Source of the DNA: Myxococcales bacterium
GTDB taxonomy: Bacteria; Myxococcota_A; Polyangia; Polyangiales; Polyangiaceae
Direction: 5' to 3'
Length of the DNA: 5,627 nt
NCBI GenBank assembly: GCA_025362165.1
Contig: JANYHY010000865.1
Span: 1-5,627, forward strand
Part shown: one piece after another, positions 1 through 5,627 of the stretch
Layout of the letters: every line of letters starts with the position of its first letter
How positions within the stretch are numbered: the stretch's first letter is position 1
Translations under genes and position numbers: made by a program
Notes under the pieces: model-generated
Seen by the model: only the letters and a program-made list of their open reading frames with translations
Databases searched by the model: none
What the model was told of the DNA's origin: nothing

Positions 1-457
1 CGAGCCGCTCAAGCCTTGGCTCAAACCTCTCGTCGCCGATCTCACGGACGGGCTGTATTTCAGCCAATCCACGCGCGGTGAGATCGTCGGCGGTGTCGGT
101 CAAGAGCGCGTCCCTAGCGGCCTCAATCAAGAGAGCTCACACGCGTTCCTTGGTCGCTACTCGCGCGCGCTCGTGCGCACGTGCCCCGTGCTCGGCGACG
201 TGAAGGTGCTCCGGCAGTGGGCCGGTTGCTACGACATCACCCCCGATCAGAACCCGATCGTCGGAGAGGTCGACGAGGTCGAGGGCTTCTATCAAGCGAG
301 CGGCTTCATGGGGCACGGCTTCATGATGGCGCCCGTCGTGGGCAAGCTCATCGCTCAATACATCCGCGAGCGCACACCGCTCCCGATGTTCGAGCGCTGG
401 AACCTGCGGCGCTACAAGACCGGGAAGCTGCTTTCCGAGGCCATGATCATCGGCTGA
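1..457 (+). CDS. FAD-dependent oxidoreductase, DAO / sarcosine oxidase beta-like (5'-truncated, C-terminal 151 residues)
   Basis: The frame is open from base 2 to a TGA at 455-457, so only the C-terminal part is present; the N-terminal FAD-binding Rossmann segment would lie upstream of the window. Visible marks are QWAGCYDITPDQNPIVG (fragment residues about 72-88) and GFMGHGFMMAPVVGKLIA (about 101-118). In the DAO family (sarcosine oxidase beta, dimethylglycine and related amine or amino-acid oxidases) these correspond to the W-x-G-x-YD-x-TPD-x-x-P-I-x-G block and the Gly/His-rich stretch near the flavin before the last helix. The expected role is cytoplasmic flavin-dependent oxidation of an N-methylated or amino substrate; the substrate cannot be told from this part. 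The fragment ends in a short basic tail (ERWNLRRYKTGKLL). The next gene is 87 bases away and is an unrelated lipoprotein, so no functional link is apparent. The family call is firm; the subfamily is tentative. Confidence 0.87.
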   Translation, partial: EPLKPWLKPLVADLTDGLYFSQSTRGEIVGGVGQERVPSGLNQESSHAFLGRYSRALVRTCPVLGDVKVLRQWAGCYDITPDQNPIVGEVDEVEGFYQASGFMGHGFMMAPVVGKLIAQYIRERTPLPMFERWNLRRYKTGKLLSEAMIIG

Positions 458-477
458 AGCACGATCATCGGCTGAAG
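442..477 (+). repeat. Perfectly abutting 18-bp tandem duplication spanning the oxidoreductase stop codon
   Basis: Copy 1 is 442-459 (CATGATCATCGGCTGAAG) and copy 2 is 460-477 (CACGATCATCGGCTGAAG). They match at 17 of 18 bases and there are exactly two units. The unit covers the last codons of the oxidoreductase (Ile-Ile-Gly-stop). Because 18 is a multiple of three, the second copy provides a second in-frame TGA at 473-475. Readthrough of the first stop would add only five residues (STIIG, after the stop position). Confidence 0.85.
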
Positions 478-504
478 ACTGTGGCGCGCCGACGGGCGAC
501 GCCG

Positions 505-510
505 CATAAT
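505..510 (+). promoter_or_regulatory. Candidate -10 box of the RCC1-like lipoprotein gene
   Basis: CATAAT matches the sigma-70-type TATAAT at five of six positions and stands out in very GC-rich surroundings. A start of transcription near 516-518 would give a leader of roughly 27 bases before the ATG at 545. No good -35 box lies 16-18 bases upstream (the 17-base position reads TGGCGC), so the promoter would have to depend on an activator or be weak. This is a motif match only. Confidence 0.35.
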
Positions 511-534
511 GGGTAGTCTAACTTTCTTGTCTTT

Positions 535-540
535 GGAGGA
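535..540 (+). promoter_or_regulatory. Ribosome binding site deciding the start at 545
   Basis: GGAGGA is a near-perfect Shine-Dalgarno sequence four bases before the ATG at 545. It selects this start over the in-frame ATG at 509, which has no such site and sits inside the likely -10 box. Confidence 0.8.
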
Positions 541-544
541 CTGC

Positions 545-2254
545 ATGGCTTCCTACCGTGTGCTGCTGGGCGCGAGCATCGTCGTCGCCGGCGCGGGTGT
601 CGCGATGACATCGTGCTTGGACGCTACCGAGATACGGATCGACATCTCGACCACAGCCCAAGTCTGCGACAAGAAGCCGCACACGGACGTGCTCCTGAAC
701 GGAGAGAGCGCGCCGCTCGCGCAGCAGAGCGACTGCGTCAACGCGACGAGCCCCAACATCGGTTCGGTGGTCGTGCTCCCGAAGGCTTCGAACGACGAGC
801 GCGTGCTGATTCGCGTCGTCGGCACGATCGACAGCACCACCAACGTCGATCAGTGCGCGAAAGACTTCGCGACACCTGGGATCGATCCGAAGAAACTCGC
901 CAACTGCATCGAGGCCAAGCGCTCGATGGCGTTCATCGCGCACAAGCCGCTGGAGATCCCCATCGTGCTCGATCCGATCTGCGCCGGAAAACAGTGCGAT
1001 CCTGGGTTCACGTGCGGCGCCACGGGCGAGTGCATCGCTGACACCACCACGTGCGACGGCGCTGGCCGCTGCGGGGGCGCGGACGCCGGAGTCGTCGATG
1101 CTTCCGTGCGCGACGCGACCACGACCACCGACGCCTGGGTCGACGCTGGGGCGCCGGCCATCCCCATGAGCATCAGCGCGCGCGGTAACACGACCTGCGT
1201 CGTGACGGCCATGAATCACGTGCAGTGCTGGGGTGACAACACCTACGGCCAAATGGGAATGCTCTCGCCGACGAACGAGACGACTCCCACTCAGGTGCCA
1301 CTCAAGGACGTGCAGCGGATCGTGCTCGGCAAGGGTCACGCGTGCGGCATCGGCAGCTCGGGCGCACTCACGTGCTGGGGAACGAACGACAAGGGGCAGG
1401 TCAACGGCACGGCCGCCAAGGGAGTTCTCACCCAGTCGACCGTCAACAAGATGGTCGCCAAGCATGTCGCGGTCGGCGACACCCACACATGCGCATTCGG
1501 GCTGTACGGCGCGGACGCAGGCAACCCAACAAAGGTCTATTGCTGGGGTGACTTCTCAGCAGGCCAATATCTCAACGGGACCGACGGCAGTCTCACCGCA
1601 AACGACTCCGCCAACGCGGGCAGCGCCCTGGACATGTCGGCGGGCTCGAACCACACGTGCATGCTCGTTAACACCAACCAGATGCCGGGAGAGGTCGTGT
1701 GTTGGGGAGCTACGATGTCCCAGCTCGGTCAGGTCGGGACGGGGCAGTACCAACCCATCACCAGCGTTAATCAGACCCTGATGGGCCAGACGAGCCTCTC
1801 CGCCGGCGCGGATCACAACGCGACGGCGGGCGCGAGTATCTATTGGTGGGGTGACAACTCGAACGCGGTGATGACGGGGGACGGAGGTGGGCCGGCGAGT
1901 TCTAGCAGCGCGCTTCAGCTGACGCTCATGCTCCCGCAACCGCTGCTGTCCGTCGCAGACGACCATGTCTGCGCGACCGATGGCAAGAAGGTCGTCTGTT
2001 GGGGCAGCGCGACGAGCATCGCGTTGGGCGCCGCAGTGAAGGGGACCCCTCTTGGCTTCGTCACGGTGCCTCTGCCGGTCGGAGCGATCGTGGGCCTCGC
2101 CACGGGCACCCAGCACTCGTGCGCGATCGTCGTGGCGGGCAGCGGCATGTCCTCGAAACAGGTGTGGTGCTGGGGCGGCAACCTTGACCACCAGCTCGGC
2201 TCGAACATACCGTCGTCAACTCCGCCCGTGAAGGTCACGCTCGCCAACGAGTGA
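545..2254 (+). CDS. Lipoprotein with seven RCC1-like repeats
   Basis: This 569-residue protein starts at 545, behind GGAGGA. Residues 1-23 form a lipoprotein signal peptide (one Arg, then a hydrophobic stretch) ending in the lipobox MTSC with lipidated Cys24. There is no Asp at +2, so outer-membrane placement is more likely than inner-membrane retention. Residues 25 to about 145 form a domain I do not recognise. Residues 146-176 are a compact Cys-rich segment (C146, C151, C157, C163, C170, C176), EGF-like in spacing. Residues about 177-207 are an Asp/Ala/Thr/Gly-rich linker (DAG...DASVRDATTTTDAWVDAG). From about 210 to the end there are seven repeats with an H-x-C ... CWG signature; the CWG cysteines are at 228, 277, 333, 386, (W434 in repeat 5), 485 and 542. 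RCC1 repeats fold as blades of a seven-bladed beta-propeller, so seven units could close one propeller. Each blade probably carries a disulfide. The likely role is protein or ligand binding at the cell surface; the partner is unknown and no catalytic residues are evident. Confidence 0.88.
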   Translation: MASYRVLLGASIVVAGAGVAMTSCLDATEIRIDISTTAQVCDKKPHTDVLLNGESAPLAQQSDCVNATSPNIGSVVVLPKASNDERVLIRVVGTIDSTTNVDQCAKDFATPGIDPKKLANCIEAKRSMAFIAHKPLEIPIVLDPICAGKQCDPGFTCGATGECIADTTTCDGAGRCGGADAGVVDASVRDATTTTDAWVDAGAPAIPMSISARGNTTCVVTAMNHVQCWGDNTYGQMGMLSPTNETTPTQVPLKDVQRIVLGKGHACGIGSSGALTCWGTNDKGQVNGTAAKGVLTQSTVNKMVAKHVAVGDTHTCAFGLYGADAGNPTKVYCWGDFSAGQYLNGTDGSLTANDSANAGSALDMSAGSNHTCMLVNTNQMPGEVVCWGATMSQLGQVGTGQYQPITSVNQTLMGQTSLSAGADHNATAGASIYWWGDNSNAVMTGDGGGPASSSSALQLTLMLPQPLLSVADDHVCATDGKKVVCWGSATSIALGAAVKGTPLGFVTVPLPVGAIVGLATGTQHSCAIVVAGSGMSSKQVWCWGGNLDHQLGSNIPSSTPPVKVTLANE

Positions 2255-2304
2255 CCCTCATCTCCTCCGCTCCGGTGCTTTCCTTGATCGAGCGATAGTA
2301 GAAA

Positions 2305-2340
2305 CTAGTCCGCGCACCGCGTGAGAGTCCGCGGCACTAG
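2305..2340. repeat. Imperfect inverted repeat / hairpin 50 bases after the RCC1 gene
   Basis: The left arm CTAGTCCGCG (2305-2314) pairs with CGCGG-C-ACTAG (2330-2340). This gives ten base pairs with one bulged C at 2335 and a 15-base loop. No T-run follows on the + strand (GAAAAGTACT comes next), so it is not a standard intrinsic terminator. It could be a Rho-assisted 3'-end hairpin, an operator, or chance in GC-rich DNA. Confidence 0.4.
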
Positions 2341-2403
2341 GAAAAGTACTGCGACGTGCCGAGCCAAACCCTCCCCGCCGACAGGTGCCTCTTCTTCCCC
2401 TCG

Positions 2404-2433
2404 TTGACACCCTACCTTTGAGCCAGCTAGCGT
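2404..2433 (+). promoter_or_regulatory. Candidate sigma-70-type promoter of the helical lipoprotein gene
   Basis: A perfect TTGACA -35 box lies at 2404-2409. With an 18-base spacer the -10 position reads TAGCGT (2428-2433), which keeps only the first two and last bases of TATAAT. The start of transcription would be near 2440, giving a leader of about 77 bases. The exact -35 match in GC-rich DNA at a sensible distance is the main support; the -10 is poor. Confidence 0.4.
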
Positions 2434-2500
2434 CACCGCCCTCGCACGCGGTGGCGCACGTTTGGTTGGGGTGTTGGCGCCGCGAAGCGGTTTTCGCTCG

Positions 2501-2508
2501 GGAAAGGA
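2501..2508 (+). promoter_or_regulatory. Ribosome binding site deciding the start at 2517
   Basis: GGAAAGGA ends eight bases before the ATG at 2517. It points to that ATG, which opens directly into a lipoprotein signal peptide, rather than to the in-frame ATG at 2385. Confidence 0.7.
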
Positions 2509-2516
2509 CTCCCCCC

Positions 2517-4280
2517 ATGAAGCGCACGGCCACAGCACTCACCTTCGCTCTCCGTTTGTCGTTGTCAGCAATGCTCCCGATCGCGCTCGGCGCGGCACTC
2601 ACGGGTTGTGCTGACGAGAACGACCCCGCTACGTGGGTCAAGCGGCTCGACGATCCTGCGCAGCGCGCAACTGCGATCAAGCGCCTCGGTCAGTTCTACG
2701 AGGACGCCATGACCAAGGCGGACAAGAAGCACGACGATCCGGACGTCAAGAAGCTCCTCGACACCATCGTGGACCCGATGGCCAAGACCTACACGGCCGG
2801 CGCGTCTGGCGGGCTCGACGACAAGACCCGCAAGGATCTCATGAAGGAGCTCGCCGACATGCGCGACGTGCGCGCGCAATCAGCGTTCGCGAAGGCGCTC
2901 GGCGAGTACGAGTTCCAGAAGAACGACGAGGACGTCAAGTATGCCGGCGGCGCGATCACTGCGATGGCCAACTCCGGCATCAAGTTCGATCAGCCCACGA
3001 TCGACGCGCTGTGGACGTGCTTCGGCAAATATGCGCCCTCCAAGACCAACTCCATCCAAGGCACGCAGGCGATCCACGACGCGATCCTCGCCGTCAATGA
3101 TCCTTCGTATGCGCAGAAGGCGGTCGACAAGATCGGCGCGCCGGTCACTCTCGACGACGGCACGAGCGCGCAAGGAACCAAGAAGGTCAACGACCAGCTC
3201 GAGTTCTGGCAGACGACTTCGATCCAGCTCTTGAAGCAGCAGAAGTTCAAGGGCGCAGTGAAGGCGCTCATCAGCGTCATGCTGAGCAAGAACAAGCTCG
3301 GCTTGGCGGCGCTCGCGCAGGCAGCGCTCCTCAAGATGCCCGCAGATTCGGTGCCCGTGCTGAGCGCAGCGCTCGCCGGCTCGGACCCCGACCTCGCGAA
3401 GCTCGAGGCCGATTGGGGGTCCGACAAGGCGTACATCCCGATGCTCATGAACGTGCTCTCGTACACGTCGCTGCCGGCCGCGCGCGACGCGATCTACGCC
3501 TCGATTCCAGGGCTCGACAACGACACGAACAAGGCCGGCGCAGCGCAGTCGCTCATCTGGTTCCCGGTCGATGCGAAGCTGCTCGACACCTTTCGCACCA
3601 TCTACAAAGGGCTGCCGCCGATCGCCAACAAGGGCGACGCAGACACTGGCGCCGAGCGCGCGCAGTTGCTCCAGGTCGCGAGCGAGTTCTACGATCCGAG
3701 TCTGCTGCCGTGGGCGCTCTCCGAGTCGAAGGACTGCAAGGGCGTCAACATGTTGACCGGCAAGGTCGGCGCGTTGCAGTCAGCGATCAAGCTGATGCAG
3801 CCCGACCAGAAGCAGCTCGTCGCGGACGCGCTCAAGAACCTGCAGAACGCTGGGCTCTCCGTGCAGGAGAAGAAGGCTGTGTCCGATCAGGTGCAGGTCG
3901 TGTTCGACAACGCTTCCGCCGCGGTGGACAAGTGTCAGAAGGACACGGCTTGTTACTTGGGCATCCTGGACGAGCCGATCCCTTCGACGCCCAACGCGAA
4001 CTGGAAGCCCATCAAGGCGGCCGCGATGTGCGGCATCCTCGGTAACGAGCAGACGAAGAAGGATCTGCTCGCCAAGCTTCCCAAGGTGAAGAACCCCGGC
4101 GCGCGCCTCGCGGCGACCGTCGCGATCAATCACCTGTCACCGATGGGCGACGTCGCAGCCGCAGACGCGCTCGACAAGATCGTCCAAGACGACACCGACA
4201 GAAAAGACGCGGACGGGCTCAAGGGCGACGACGCTCTCGTGAAGGTGTCTGCGATGCTTCGGGCACGCGCAGGCAAGTGA
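2517..4280 (+). CDS. Lipoprotein, alpha-helical HEAT-repeat-like
   Basis: This 587-residue protein starts at 2517. Residues 1-30 are a signal peptide (MKR, then a hydrophobic core with LPIALGAALTGC) with lipobox L28-T-G-C31. Residues after Cys31 are Ala-Asp, with no Asp at +2, which suggests export to the outer membrane, facing the periplasm or the surface. The rest is rich in Ala, Lys, Asp and Leu and reads as a series of paired amphipathic helices, for example DPAQRATAIKRLGQFYEDA (about 41-59) and blocks such as ALISVMLSKNKLGLAALAQAALLKM. This is typical of HEAT/armadillo-like solenoids that act as binding scaffolds. I see no enzyme motif. Besides Cys31 there are five cysteines (168, 407, 473, 479, 505), four of them in the C-terminal third, where C473 and C479 are six apart and could form a disulfide. 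The activator gene begins 13 bases after the stop, so the two are probably co-transcribed. The lipoprotein call is strong; the HEAT-like fold is inferred from pattern, and the function is unknown. Confidence 0.82.
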   Translation: MKRTATALTFALRLSLSAMLPIALGAALTGCADENDPATWVKRLDDPAQRATAIKRLGQFYEDAMTKADKKHDDPDVKKLLDTIVDPMAKTYTAGASGGLDDKTRKDLMKELADMRDVRAQSAFAKALGEYEFQKNDEDVKYAGGAITAMANSGIKFDQPTIDALWTCFGKYAPSKTNSIQGTQAIHDAILAVNDPSYAQKAVDKIGAPVTLDDGTSAQGTKKVNDQLEFWQTTSIQLLKQQKFKGAVKALISVMLSKNKLGLAALAQAALLKMPADSVPVLSAALAGSDPDLAKLEADWGSDKAYIPMLMNVLSYTSLPAARDAIYASIPGLDNDTNKAGAAQSLIWFPVDAKLLDTFRTIYKGLPPIANKGDADTGAERAQLLQVASEFYDPSLLPWALSESKDCKGVNMLTGKVGALQSAIKLMQPDQKQLVADALKNLQNAGLSVQEKKAVSDQVQVVFDNASAAVDKCQKDTACYLGILDEPIPSTPNANWKPIKAAAMCGILGNEQTKKDLLAKLPKVKNPGARLAATVAINHLSPMGDVAAADALDKIVQDDTDRKDADGLKGDDALVKVSAMLRARAGK

Positions 4281-4293
4281 GCGTCGTCGAGGC

Positions 4294-5627
4294 ATGATCC
4301 GAATCGAGGTCGTTCAGGGCCAAAAGCCTGGAGAGAAGCGCGAGTCCGCCACCGACAGCTTGACGGTGGGCCGCGCGGAGACCAACGACCTTGCGTTGGC
4401 GGATGTCGTCGTCTCGGGTGAGCACCTGAGCGTCGCGCTCGCGGGCGACCAATTCGTCGTCACGGATTTGCGCTCCACCAACGGCACAGCGATCATCCGT
4501 GGAAGCGAGAGGATCGCGCTCGACGCCGGCGCAGCGACGGTCTTGCTCGCAGGAGACTTGATCGAGCTCGGACAAGGCGCGAGCGCCGTTCGCCTCGCCG
4601 TGGTGACGAGCGAAGACGCCGAAGAAGCGCGTGTGCTCGCCATTCGCCGCATCGACGAGATCGAACCCGCGGCGACGAACGTCGAGCAAGACGCCGGTCG
4701 CGTGCGCGCGCTCTACCTCGCGCAAAAACACATCAGCGCCGCGACGGATCTCGCGGAGGTGGTGGACTCGATCGCCGAAGCGGTGCTGGACCTCGTGCCG
4801 AAGTCGACGCACGTGTGCATCGTGCTGCGCGAAGACGACGAAAAATCGGGCTCGACGAGCGCGAGCGCGTACGTCCCGGTGCTGACGCGCGTACGCGGAC
4901 AGCCGCAATCGCAGGGGCCCATCCCGATCACGCGCAGCGTCTTCCGCAAGGTGATCAGCGAGCGCGCTGCCGTCGTGGCGGCGGACGCTCCGGGCACGCT
5001 TGGTCAGACAGAGTCGCTGCTCGGCGCCTCGATTCGTTCCACGCTGGCCGTGCCGCTCTGGTCCAAGGATGAAATCTTGGGCGTGCTGCAGCTCGACAAC
5101 CGCGAGAGCACGGTCGTGTTCAGCGCTGCGGATCTCGAGTTGGTCGCGGTCCTCGCGCACAACGCGTCGCTCGCGGTCGCCAACGCCAGGTTGGTCAAGC
5201 GCCTGCGCGCCGCGGAGGATCGCCTCAAGAAAGAGAACTCCTTCTTGAAGAGCCGCGAGCAAGAGCGGCGCACCGGCGGCCGCAACCAACAAGAAATCAT
5301 CGGCTCGGCGACCGCGATGAAGGCGCTGCTCGGGCAGCTCGAGAAAGTCGTCGACACACGCGTCACGGTGCTCATCGAAGGCGAGACTGGCGTCGGCAAA
5401 GAGCTGATCGCCGCGGCCGTGCACTATCGATCGCGGAGGCGCGACAAGCTCTTCGTCAGCCAGAACTGCGCCGCGATGCCCGAGAACCTCCTCGAGAGCG
5501 AGCTCTTTGGGCACAAGAAGGGCTCGTTCACGGGCGCGCACGAGGACAAGAAGGGCCTCTTCGAGATCGCGGACGGCGGGACGCTGTTCCTCGACGAGGT
5601 CACCGAGATGCCGCTGTCATTGCAGAG
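4294..5627 (+). CDS. FHA-GAF-AAA+ sigma-54-dependent transcriptional activator (3'-truncated)
   Basis: The frame is open from ATG 4294 to the window end, 444 complete codons, with no stop reached. Residues 1 to about 100 form an FHA domain with phosphothreonine-binding signatures G26-R27, S41-x-x-H44 and S61-T-N-G64. Residues about 137-298 form a GAF domain, a small-molecule or redox sensor fold (VPLWSKDEILGVLQLDN near its end). Residues about 299-330 are a charged helix, probably a coiled-coil linker (RLVKRLRAAEDRLKKENSFLKS). From I335 the AAA+ domain begins: Walker A GETGVGKE (363-370), the ESELFGH segment, the sigma-54-contacting loop as GSFTGA (410-415) and Walker B TLFLDE (430-435, D434/E435). 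Sensor regions and a C-terminal DNA-binding helix-turn-helix would lie outside the window. Such proteins use ATP to open sigma-54 promoters; the FHA domain suggests control by Ser/Thr kinases rather than by a receiver domain. The only Shine-Dalgarno-like sequence (GAGG, 4289-4292) is one base from the ATG, so translation may be coupled to the upstream gene. The start fits because FHA strand 1 begins at once (MIRIEVV). Confidence 0.93.
   Translation, partial: MIRIEVVQGQKPGEKRESATDSLTVGRAETNDLALADVVVSGEHLSVALAGDQFVVTDLRSTNGTAIIRGSERIALDAGAATVLLAGDLIELGQGASAVRLAVVTSEDAEEARVLAIRRIDEIEPAATNVEQDAGRVRALYLAQKHISAATDLAEVVDSIAEAVLDLVPKSTHVCIVLREDDEKSGSTSASAYVPVLTRVRGQPQSQGPIPITRSVFRKVISERAAVVAADAPGTLGQTESLLGASIRSTLAVPLWSKDEILGVLQLDNRESTVVFSAADLELVAVLAHNASLAVANARLVKRLRAAEDRLKKENSFLKSREQERRTGGRNQQEIIGSATAMKALLGQLEKVVDTRVTVLIEGETGVGKELIAAAVHYRSRRRDKLFVSQNCAAMPENLLESELFGHKKGSFTGAHEDKKGLFEIADGGTLFLDEVTEMPLSLQ

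Noticed and set aside
481..505. GC-rich hairpin after the oxidoreductase gene (includes the palindrome GGCGCGCC)
   Set aside because: Possible stems are only four base pairs long and compete with one another, and no T-run follows directly. This is expected by chance in such GC-rich sequence.
509..544. Upstream in-frame ATG for the RCC1 lipoprotein
   Set aside because: It would place 12 residues before the signal peptide, has no Shine-Dalgarno site and overlaps the likely -10 box. The ATG at 545 follows GGAGGA and starts the signal peptide directly.
518..1486. 322-codon open frame on the - strand
   Set aside because: It lies opposite the RCC1-like lipoprotein, which has a signal peptide, a ribosome binding site and repeats. 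The - strand product is low-complexity and Arg/Asp/His-rich.
2305..2350. Intrinsic terminator for the RCC1 gene
   Set aside because: The hairpin is followed by GAAAAG rather than a run of T on the + strand, so it is listed only as an inverted repeat.
2450..2470. Sigma-54 (-24/-12) promoter before the helical lipoprotein gene
   Set aside because: TGGCGCACG resembles a -24 element, but the GC expected about ten bases after the GG is absent (GT instead), so the match fails at a near-invariant position.
2385..2516. Upstream in-frame ATG for the helical lipoprotein, adding 44 residues
   Set aside because: The extension would bury the lipoprotein signal peptide and overlaps the candidate promoter. 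The ATG at 2517 has a well-spaced ribosome binding site and opens with MKR plus a hydrophobic core.
4219..5541. 440-codon open frame on the - strand
   Set aside because: It lies opposite the FHA-GAF-AAA+ gene, whose domains are clear in order. The - strand translation is an Arg/Ala/Asp/His-rich sequence with no motifs, as expected for a shadow frame in GC-rich DNA.

Overview
The window is a GC-rich stretch from a bacterial chromosome with four genes, all on the + strand. Its character fits a myxobacterium (Myxococcota, probably the Polyangia/Sorangiineae side). The reasons are strong G/C preference at third codon positions, a lipoprotein made of Cys-rich RCC1-like repeats behind an Asp-Ala-Gly-rich linker, and an FHA-GAF-AAA+ sigma-54 activator, a layout common in that phylum. 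This placement is an inference from gene style, not from a marker gene.

Layout. (1) Positions 1-457 hold the C-terminal 151 residues of an FAD-dependent oxidoreductase of the DAO / sarcosine oxidase beta type. Its last codons, stop included, are tandemly duplicated (442-477). (2) A short gap (458-544) carries a good -10-like box and a clear ribosome binding site. (3) Positions 545-2254 encode a 569-residue lipoprotein: lipobox Cys24, an N-terminal domain of unknown function, a small Cys-rich segment, a low-complexity linker, then seven RCC1-like repeats. (4) A 262-base gap (2255-2516) holds an imperfect hairpin, a perfect TTGACA box and a ribosome binding site. (5) Positions 2517-4280 encode a 587-residue lipoprotein, mostly alpha-helical and HEAT-repeat-like. 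(6) Thirteen bases later, at 4294, starts an FHA-GAF-AAA+ transcriptional activator that is cut by the window edge within the AAA+ domain, just after Walker B.

How they may work together. The oxidoreductase looks like a separate metabolic unit. The RCC1 lipoprotein has its own apparent start signals. The helical lipoprotein and the activator are close enough to be co-transcribed, so an envelope protein may be tied to a phospho-signal-responsive, sigma-54-dependent regulator, but no partner or target can be named from the sequence. I see no CRISPR array, tRNA, rRNA, insertion sequence or defence system, and nothing that clearly amounts to an undescribed system. The most informative oddity is repeat 5 of the RCC1 protein, which has lost both of its otherwise invariant cysteines together.
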